A stretch of 64,000 nt of DNA from assembly GCA_033065855.1 (NCBI GenBank), contig JAVXUO010000922.1:806001-870000 (forward strand), read 5' to 3'. Below, in pieces: positions 55,593-64,000 of this stretch; within the stretch, counting starts at the first letter, position 1; each line of letters opens with the position of its first letter. The notes under the pieces were generated by a model. That model was not told the origin of the DNA. It was given only the letters and a program-made list of their open reading frames with translations, and made no database searches. The DNA comes from Escallonia rubra. Taxonomy: Eukaryota; Streptophyta; Magnoliopsida; Escalloniales; Escalloniaceae. The position numbers and the translations under genes are program-made.

Positions 55593-57179
55593 GTTGGGCA
55601 TATCCATTTTCATGCTTTAGCAAGTCAACATTACTTGTAATATGTGAGAAATGGATTTAGATGAATACATTGTTCAACTGCATATGGAACGAACTATATC
55701 TCTGTGTGACAACAACAAAGCCACAAACACCAATAACTTTATCAATAAAGAAGGGGGGGAGGAGGGAAGGTTGATTCTACCACATAATACTCCATAGTCC
55801 ATCTCACTTAGTTGTCATTCACAATGACATTAACTCTAATACCCTCTAATTTACAGTTGACGAACCATTACCCTGGAGTCCTGTACCAAGTTTTAAGATC
55901 AATTTAGGGAATGGCACCTGCTTTAATTTCCTGCAGGCAGACCCGACCTCTCTGTCCAGAAACCGAACCAGAGAATGCTTGGGCGACCTCTGACTCAAAA
56001 GCTACTTTCGCGCAACTGACTGTTGACGCGTCTGGCAAAGTAGAGTTTGGGTGCACAATAGGCTTCCTCCAAGTGCACGGTGCAGGTTGCCGATTATTTT
56101 GAATCTTCGGGTTATCCCTACTGCCCTTCCAGCTCTCGCTCCGCCAATTTTTCTTCTTCATATCCTCATTTGGAAAATCCTTATATTGATTTATCCTCTC
56201 AAAATCCAAGCCAGTCCTCTTTCTAGAGCCAGATTCTCAAGTCTGGTATTGTGTGTAGCAGTTGGACCCGAAGGCTTAGGCATATAGCTTCGGCAGTTGT
56301 AGAGTTGGTAGCCCTTACATATCAATTTTTCATCAAGTAGTTAGCCAATAAATATCATTTAAGGCAAAAATTAGGCCCCGTGACTTAGGCTGCGCATAAA
56401 ATGGTAGCCATCGGAGCAAATGATGCAATTCAATAGACAGCAACCTGTTTTCACTAATATCTTATACTTCTCCTCCTTTTCAAAATAAGATATGTTTCTA
56501 TTGTCTTGATGGCCGTAAAATTACAAAACTAAAAATGCTACCTGAGATAAAATGAGACATCTCATTTACTTTTTTTTTGGTAACTGACATCTCATTTACA
56601 AGGCAATCCAAATGTGCCCCAAATCATCCACTCGCTAAATAAGTAATGGGGAGAAGCCACTACACTACCTGTTGGGTGTCTGGCACAGGTCAAGCTTGTT
56701 CAAGTCGATGCTACCAATGCCACGCTCCTTGAGAACCTGATCAAGTATGCAAGATATCAAGTTCTAAACTAAATACAGAGTCCAAAGATTGAAACCTAGG
56801 TAGCTCTAGAATGGACCTGACTCTAAAAGGAACAAGCCGCCAGAATGAAACATAGAGAAACCAGATCCTATGGCCAAAGAGGATGATATCTTCACATCTA
56901 GATGGTAAAGGACTGGTTTCATTAAACTCTTTGTCTAAGAAAATAACGGGAATAAACAAACAAATGGTTTTTCGTTTCCAGTAAAATATGTGCCACAAGG
57001 AAGCAAGAATTTAACTCTTTTAAAAAAGGAAGAAAATAGCATGTTTTTGGACAAGTGTGCCCAAATGAACAGATTATACTTTTGTAACCCAGATTAACAT
57101 CTAGGTTCCGTGGTAATTAGTAAGGACCTGGCGCATAACAGTTCCCTTGGACGAGCACTGCCAAGTAATGTGTGCCTGC

Positions 57180-60085
57180 ACCAATGGAAGGTTGCATTAG
57201 AATATAAGAGACAACTCATTTTAGCATGAACTTGTAATGTATCAGAAAAAAAGAATTCCCTAGTATGTTGTCCAAGAGGATCCAGAACACATACCACGTG
57301 TCATGGGATCAATTTATATACTGTGTTTAAAATATTTTAAAAAACTACTTGTCACTCCATGGCTCCTAGACAAGGTTTGACAATTTGATTTCACTTAAAC
57401 CAAAGATAATATAGCATTGAACAGAAGCAAGTATATTTTTACCATATTGACTGTTGATAATCTAAAATTATATTTCTGTTCTTCTTTCTCTCTTGTAACA
57501 TTGGAGTTGCTTCTTCAAGGATAATGTTCGATTGCCTTTGGATTGGGAAACAAACTTTTAGGCAGCTTTGACAGGGTGTCCCTAATTATCACCAGCATAC
57601 AAACAAATTTCGATGTTGCCAGTCAAAAAGGCTTCACTGTTTGTAATATACCTTACGTATACAATATACACCAAATATGCCAAAGATGGTCACAGCCATG
57701 TAGCCCCTTGCATGGATATTTAAGCAGCAAATTGGTTCATGTCCCCCGATTGCAACAAGCACAAAGGGATGCAATGGCAATCACGTCACTTCACGCATAT
57801 AATTCAATTGTTATGGAGAACAAGCTATACCTATCTAACAAGATTAATAGCTCCACACTTTAAGAGTGCCAACCCTAGTCCAATAACAAAAATATGCTGT
57901 TCAACCATGCTTAAGCATGGCCATCAGTTTCTGTATACCAAAGCTAGATAAAATATTCGTAAGAAATACTTTGGTTCGCAGCAATGGACAGAACTCTGTT
58001 ATGTGGATATAGACAATTGTCAGGGACAAACAGAAACTTGACAACATAATGAACCAGGTGAAGCTGGAAACTTTCTTTGTGGATTAACATACGTGTAAAT
58101 GGTAGTACAACACTTGCAAGTTGCAACTAAGTCAAAGAACCTATTAGTTGAGCTTTGATTTGTCTAAAATTCTCTACCTCCATATCCTTGCAGAAATCCG
58201 TATCACTTCAATCTGTATTCTTCAACAAACTTAGTCAACTTTAAATCTGGGAACTTTGGAATATCAGATAAAAGTTTGAAGTAGTTTCCTTTAACTCTTG
58301 CTAGCAACGTTGCTGAATCAAAAACGTTGTCAGGACAAGTCACTATATCCTTCTTATAATTAATGCACGGTTAGTTTCAGAATCAATGTTTTCTTCATTT
58401 CCTTTTGTAGCTTCAGATTATTATTGATCTGCTTCAACAATCTTACCAGAAGGTTTGAAACGAACTTAAATCTGGTGAGATCAATCGATTTCTGAAGGGC
58501 CGTGTGTGCTTATGCCTTACTTGTATATAGATAACAAAGAGCAACTCACACAAAAACCTAATTAAGTGCAGAGTAGGTTCATGGGCCATTTATCTGACAT
58601 GGCTAGCACATATATATGAGGGGGAGCTTCATGTGACAGGTCATGAGTCAAATAACGGGAACACCCTTTCTGCATAACAGGTGTAAGGTGTAAGTCAGCG
58701 AAACCCTCCGAACCCCCACAGAGGCAGGACTAATGCAACCTGCCAGTTCGATAGAGTAGTGTAGACATACGATTAGGATCCATATACAGGTCATGTCACT
58801 AGCCTGGAATAAGAAAGCTTAAAAAAGGCATCATTGCTAAACTCACTAATCACGTAATTATTAACTCAAGGTCAAAGCTTGGATGCCGGTGGAATTGTTT
58901 GCTGATGACTAATTTTCTTCAAGAGGTGGTCCAGTCCGGCATTGTGTCTATGCTCGTGCTCCAGAATGGAAGGATGACACAATGCCGGCATATGCTACTG
59001 TACCCTGAATCCCTGATAAAAGGATCTCGACTCATTATGTCACCCTGAGCCCGGAGAAGGCCCAAGGGACATATAGCGCCCTGATTAGTATTATTAACGT
59101 CCCAATGCGTCTTAAATGGGATTAACTGGCACAAGATTAGTTTCTGACAATGGCCCGCGAGTGTAGGGCGTCCTGTCTGCCCTTCAACGGAAAGGCAAGG
59201 ACGTGCTAAAATAGGAACGTCAGTTAGAGAAAAGGCAGGCGAGACAGGGCTTCTATAGTCAAGTCTTCATATCCACCCTATATAGACATTTGGGTAGGAT
59301 CATCCTTTGCTTTCCTCTCTACTTATTTCGTGGGATTGCCAACTGTGCTGGAGAGGTGAGCAGTCCCCGGGAGTTATGACGTGGTCATAGTAACTCGCAT
59401 CATGGTCGTTAGTGGTGACAGAGTGGTCAGAAGTTTGGCTTAACAAGTGCAGCAATTCATGCAAAATCTTAGAGCACGATTCAGAAAACAACCCCAGACT
59501 GCACAGTGGCATGCACCGGTTCAGGCAACTATGGTGCCAAAGGCCACCTAGGCGGAGTTTGCTTATTCTTACTGATAAGCTGGACATCAATCTGAGAACT
59601 GAAAATGCCTTTTTTCTTTATGGTCCCTCTTATAAATTGAAACGCTCTTCCTGCTGAACTACATGCCTATAACAGCTTTGGGTGGCACTCAAAGCTTCAA
59701 CACAATGCATTTAGTATTTCTCGGTAGATGGTATCAGAACTGTTAATGAGCCTAAGAAAATGGGACAGAAAAGATTATATCAAATATTTGGTTAAAGCAA
59801 GCTTACGGACCTCTTTCTTTCAATGGTTCCTACCAAGTGTTCGAGAGGCTGTGAGCGAGGCTTTAAGTTCACTTTGGGATGCTCAGCAGGCCTATCAGCA
59901 CTCTCACCAGTGTGGTCAATCCTTCTTTCAAAGAGTTACATCAACATGTGGATCAGTTACACTTTCAAACTTCCTAGAGTTGGAGAGCTGGTAGCATTCC
60001 AAAATGCAAGTGCAGATAAATCAATTGCACCAAAAACATGCACAGCTTTGAGAATTGACTAATCAAGATAATATAAACAGATCGG
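57180..60085. other. Long intron-like interval of the decayed eIF-related gene
   Basis: About 2.9 kb between exon remnants. Missing family segments (a second ERPKLNLKPR-type repeat) were not found, so one exon may be lost or too eroded. It contains a 13-bp inverted repeat (58936-58948 / 58976-58988) and a TGGTATCAGAACTG word (59728) resembling a tRNA-Met primer site, without visible LTRs. Open frames at 59300-60060 show no domain. Confidence 0.45.
58936..58988. repeat. Perfect 13-bp inverted repeat (hairpin)
   Basis: CCGGCATTGTGTC and GACACAATGCCGG separated by 27 bases. Confidence 0.8.
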
Positions 60086-61796
60086 GTAAATGTTTTGCCT
60101 GTTTGTCATTCTTTTCCAGCGTGTCCGAGGATTTAGTTCTTGGAAGCAGCATCAGCTTTGGCCTCTCTGATAATTCTGGATGCTCCATATGTTGTAATGG
60201 AGACCGCCCGACATCAGGTCCACTTTGACTATGCTCTGGGTAACGACCCATTACTTCCTCATTTCTAGGCAACTCTTTATCACCATCCTGACCTTCATCC
60301 TCTGAATTCGAGTTCCTCTCAGCAAGATCTTTCGGGGTTGTATCCACATTTCCACTCTTAGTAGTCACACCCATACCAGCGGATTTACCATCAACATTGG
60401 AGTAGATAAATGTGGAAGAAGCTGGAAAGGACTCTTACACTGCCATTTTCCCGAAGACACTTTTTCAATTGCACACACTTGAGAAGACTTAGAAGACGCA
60501 ACAAACCTGGATGAAGAAGAATCATTCAACTCACTGCCACCCATCATCTCCTTTCTAAGTCCCGAAGCACTTTGATTAGTACTCACCACCTTCCCCACTA
60601 TTACTAATTGGGGATTGTGAATTACCACCAATAGGACTCTTCTGTTAATCTCACTGTAGCGGAACGCCAATCCTGTTTATCTGGGTGCCTAACAGATGAC
60701 ACATTATCTGGTTCAGTTGCTGATGAGTTGGAAGGACAGCACCAACACTATCAGTGTTAACACTTCGAGAGCCGCAGCCACACCATCCAAAGGCGTCCGC
60801 TCGTCCTCTATTCACAGGACGAGGGAGAAACGAAGGGTTGTCATCAAAGTAACGAACCGTCGCCGACGAGGCGCGAAGGTGAATCTGGCCGCCCGATCGT
60901 ATTTCCCCGAGTGTTCATAATCTGATGATCAGAGTCGGACTTCACCATGCTGATTGCTGAAGCAATTGAAAATCAAACAGAACAAGCCCTCTTGATAATC
61001 CACAAAATGAAGCCCAATCCAGTAACACAAACCCTAATAAAAAAAACTCTAAGATCCGGTACGGCATAGACTTTTGGAGGGGAAAAAAGTTGAAAAAGAA
61101 TACTACGAACTCATTTGGAAATCAATAAGCAGACGTATCAATTTGAAGCGAGTAACAGAGAAGCTCAACAGAATTAAGATGAAGTACTACAAGTAACTTA
61201 TGATCAGCTACTCTTATGTAATCAAATGCAAATTCAACTTTATGAAAAGTGTGACATGCATGCTAGTAATGGAAGTTACAGTCCACGGGCGGAAGGCAAG
61301 TGAATGTGAGAAGGGATGGAGCCGCCATGGAAGTCCTTGAGCGACATGGTGGATCCGCAGGAGAGCTGCTTCTTCGACATTTTTTTCACTACGTTCTGTT
61401 TGCGTCAAAAAAAAAAATTCTGGAAAAATTCTGCCTGGCTTCTGTTCTATGGCCTCAACATGCCATGTCCACAAGGAATCAAAGATCGCAAACGTAGGTA
61501 AAGGCCTAAGACAAGTTCAAAAGGAGATTTGCAATGAGACACTTTTGAAGGCATGCGATTTATTAGGAAAAATGTGGGGAAGGCGTGAGCAACAAGAGCA
61601 AGACCCGTTTTAAAAATGTCACAATTACTACGTTCAATTGCCCCAGTTGTTCATGAATATGAGGACATGAACGAGGATGAATGATACCAATTTCAAAAAC
61701 GTGTTGAATTTGCATAATTTACCACCTTAATCGGTCTGAATTGATTTTATATTACGATCAAACTGGCATTCGATCATTTTTTTGAAGAATAAATTT

Positions 61797-62023
61797 TGGT
61801 TACTACTCGGATTATATGAATCTTTTTCCAGCCCTATATATAGTGACAATTAATGGTCGAAAAATATTTTTAATGGCTTTTTTGCTAACAGTTTTAGCGA
61901 CAAATTTTAGCAGCATTTTATAGCGTCACTAAATAAAAGTCGCTGGAAACAACCAGCGACTATTAATTGTCGCCATATGAGAGGCTGGAAAAAGATTCTT
62001 TCAACCCGAATAAAAGTGATTTT
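61797..62023. mobile_element. MITE with ~65-bp inverted repeats
   Basis: The left arm (GAATCTTTTTCCAGCCCTAT and then GTGACAATTAATGGTCG) pairs with the right arm (CGACTATTAATTGTCGCC and then AGGCTGGAAAAAGATTC). The core holds TAGCGACAAATTTTAGC and GCGTCACTAAAT words. Superfamily unresolved because the target duplication is not clear; the ends are given to within about 10 bp. Confidence 0.75.
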
Positions 62024-62074
62024 TTTTGTATTTTTGGCCTCCTCCAGTCTCTTCTTTAGTGGCCTTCGTTATTT

Positions 62075-63295
62075 TATTTTATCTCTTGATGAAAGATGTA
62101 CATGACATCAGACTTTTTAGCAATAAGTTAATACCACAATATTTGGAGTAATCATCAAGATATAAAACAAAATAACGAAAGCCATTAAACAAAGAGATTG
62201 GAGCAGGCCTCATACTGGACAAGATCAAGAAAGTTGGAAGTACAGGAATTCGTGACATACAATGGACTGCGGGAAGCTTTACCCAACTGACAGGACGAGC
62301 AAATGGAGGGCAACTTTGACAAACTACTTGATGAGAGAATTTGATGCTGAAGACGAGCATAAGGATGACCCAAGCAACAATGCCAGCCATCTTTTTGTAG
62401 TGCAAGTGACGGAAATGGCTGTTGGACTCAGAGGCGAATTCTTGGAGTAGGAAGGAGCAGTGGAGAGGCAATAGAGACCATTGTTACTTGGCCCGCGAAG
62501 TAGAGAGTTCCTTGTGCGCTGATCCTTGATTAAGTAAAAATTGGGATAAAAAAGACACGTTGCAAACTGCTGAACAGATAAGATGGGTTTTGATTGGGAC
62601 GGAACATGTAATACATTGGACATAGAGAAGCAACTAGTAGGGGAATAAAAAGAAGAAGTGCCAACATGTGAAATTTGGAGCCTCTTATCATTTCCAACGT
62701 GAAGTTGATCCGGACCACGGTACACTGCAGCATTTGTAAACAGTTGAAAGGAAAGAGAAGCATGATCGGTGGCACCGGTGTCGGGAAATCACTAAAAATC
62801 GGTTGGCTTGGTGGGGGAGAAGGGGAATGGTTAGTGTAATGAACCATGGGTGGAAATGACGAGGAAGGGGTTATAGGAGGGGAAGCCATGGGTGATGAGG
62901 GAAATTCAGAGTAGCTATTGAGGGTGGTTGAAGAAGTGGAGGGTTAAGAGAAGGAAATGGCATAGGGTTTTGCAGGGTTACGGCAGGAGGTAGTATCACG
63001 ACGGGTAATATTACAGAAAGTACAATAACGAGGGCGACGACCACCATGGTGACCACCGCAGTTGCCACCATGGTAGTTGTAGAATGGTGCACCATTAGAA
63101 TAAGGGGTGTGGGGACAGGCAGGATTACTATCGGTCAGGTTGGCATAGGGAGAGAAGTGTGAGGAGGAGGTAGGGGTGGCGGTGCTTGGTGGAAAGTAAG
63201 TTTGGCGAAGGCATCCGAATGAAAATTCATGGTTGAGAAGTAGTGAGTGGAGTTCAGAGAAGGAAACAGGTTGAAGGCGGGTGGCAAGATCAGAT
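62075..63295 (-). mobile_element. Ty1/Copia retrotransposon fossil (gag end to integrase start)
   Basis: Minus-strand parts in order: gag C-terminal region (ATRLQPVSFSELHSLLLNHE, ~63295-63190); a Gly/Tyr-rich stretch and CCHC-like knuckle; protease-linked region (GPDQLHVGNDKRLQISHVGT, SNVLHVPSQSK, LSVQQF); GAG-pre-integrase (LGHPYARLQHQIL, CSSCQLGKASRSPL); integrase start (GFRYFVLYLDDYSKY). Reverse transcriptase, RNase H and LTRs are absent within these limits. It is broken, with several breaks, and both ends truncated. It lies about 50 bp from the MITE. Confidence 0.88.
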
Positions 63296-64000
63296 TAAAT
63301 CAAGAAAGAATAACATAAATTAGAAGGCAAAACTGACACGCCTGGACACGTGACAACCGAGAGCTACAGATTAGATCTACCTAAAGCTAACGATTGAGAA
63401 CCTACATATAGAGGTCAGAAATGTTGTTTCATTAATTCTCTTCAACACCACAAACAAACTAGCTACTAATTTTATTTGTGTCACACGTGTTTACCCGAAA
63501 CTAAACAAACTTACCATAGATACATCAAACTACTATAGAACTCACCATAGTATATTTCACCCTTGAATTGAAGCTTTCTTACTCTCAAAATGTTGACAGT
63601 TTGAAAGATCTATCTTTATAAATATAATGAAGGTAAGCTGCCTATGTTCAACATTTTCATTTACTTTGTTTGATTAGGAGTAGGAGTAATTTACTTCGAA
63701 GTAGCAGCAATTAAAATATTACTGAAAAAGTCTTAAATCTATAGGTCAAAAGAACTCAAAGGGTATTTCTCAATTCCTCTCATATGAAAAGAAGTCATAA
63801 AGGCACTATCCCAAACGCGGGATCGTTTATTTATTGGAGATTGTGTTGCACCTAGTTCGTTCAAAACGTGGCATACCCGCGCACCATAAACAATATAAAA
63901 ACCTTGAGGGGGTAATGCCAGATCATTTTAACGGCGATCATTTTCTAACTCCAAGCGGGTGTATAATGAGAGTTCAAAGTGAAAGGCGATCATTTGGAGC
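63296..64000. other. AT-rich right edge without recognised gene
   Basis: No element end, gene or repeat recognised in the last 700 bp. Confidence 0.5.

Larger units (their letters stand above)
55904..61380 (-). pseudogene. Decayed gene of the plant eIF-related family (MSLKDFHGGSIPS type)
   Basis: Exon remnants on the minus strand follow the order of one plant protein family, annotated as eIF-related or uncharacterised (recognised from memory). Exon 1 61380-61280: MSKK then MSLKDFHGGSIPS and LPSARGL. Exon 2 60949 to ~60090: VRYFDDNPSFLPRPVNRGR, SSVRHPDKQDWRSATVRLTE, CAIEKVSSGKWQCK, ERPKLMLLPRTK. Exon 57175-57139: HTLLGSARPREL. Exon 56736-56669: VLKERGIGSIDLNKLDLCQ. Last exon ~56265-55907: MKKKNWRSES, TWRKPIVHPNSTLPDAS, SEVAQAFSGSVSGQRG. 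Exon 1 to 2 still splices in frame with GT-AG. Exon 2 has at least four frame changes and several stops, and the donor after ARPREL reads TT instead of GT. Since neighbouring genes are clean, sequence error is unlikely: this is an unprocessed pseudogene. Confidence 0.82.

Noticed and set aside
59676-59745. TGGTATCAGAACTG as a retrotransposon primer-binding site
   Set aside because: Differs from the 3' end complement of initiator tRNA-Met, and no LTR-like repeat lies before it or elsewhere nearby.

Overview
The window is nuclear DNA of a flowering plant, most likely a eudicot. The evidence is AT-rich intergenic DNA, spliced genes with GT-AG introns, plant-only gene families (an NPH3/BTB photoresponse-type protein, a SCARECROW-like GRAS factor, chalcone synthase and CXE carboxylesterase fragments) and a dense plant-type transposon load (MULE, CACTA, PIF/Harbinger, hAT, Stowaway, LINE, SINE, Copia and Gypsy relics). 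The sequence does not let me name the species.

Layout. 1-1.2 kb is a tandem repeat of a 625-bp unit running off the left edge. 1.43-2.8 kb is a Pack-MULE with long TIRs and a perfect 9-bp target duplication; it carries joined fragments of two host genes, a carboxylesterase and a chalcone synthase. A 5'-truncated LINE lies 50 bp further on. 4.5-7.8 kb is an intact three-exon NPH3-family gene (minus). 8-15 kb is gene-poor. 15-16 kb is an old Harbinger-type element filled with GGT-rich repeats. 18.3-19.6 kb is an intact intronless GRAS gene, SCL32 (minus). 20-23 kb is AT-rich spacer. 23-25 kb is a Gypsy gag-protease fossil. 25.58-37.56 kb is one 12-kb CACTA element with a decayed TNP2 transposase, a second TNPA-type gene, subterminal repeats at both ends and a 2.1-kb solo LTR inside the TNP2 intron. 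38-52 kb is a transposon cluster: LINE tail, MITEs, a small two-LTR element without pol, a Copia solo LTR, a tRNA-derived SINE, a PIF/Harbinger element with a hAT element inside it, a Harbinger-type element expanded by GGT repeats, and a second long-TIR MULE. 54.9-55.6 kb is an intact two-exon gene for a 116-aa plant protein of unknown function (plus). 55.9-61.4 kb is a decayed five-exon copy of a plant eIF-related protein family (minus). A Copia gag-pol fossil closes the window at 62-63.3 kb.

Three host genes look functional: the NPH3-family gene, SCL32 and the small two-exon gene. They show no sign of working together. The most unusual item is the carboxylesterase/chalcone synthase chimera in the Pack-MULE, followed by a hAT element that seems to carry a kinase-like fragment, and the two GGT-expanded Harbinger elements.
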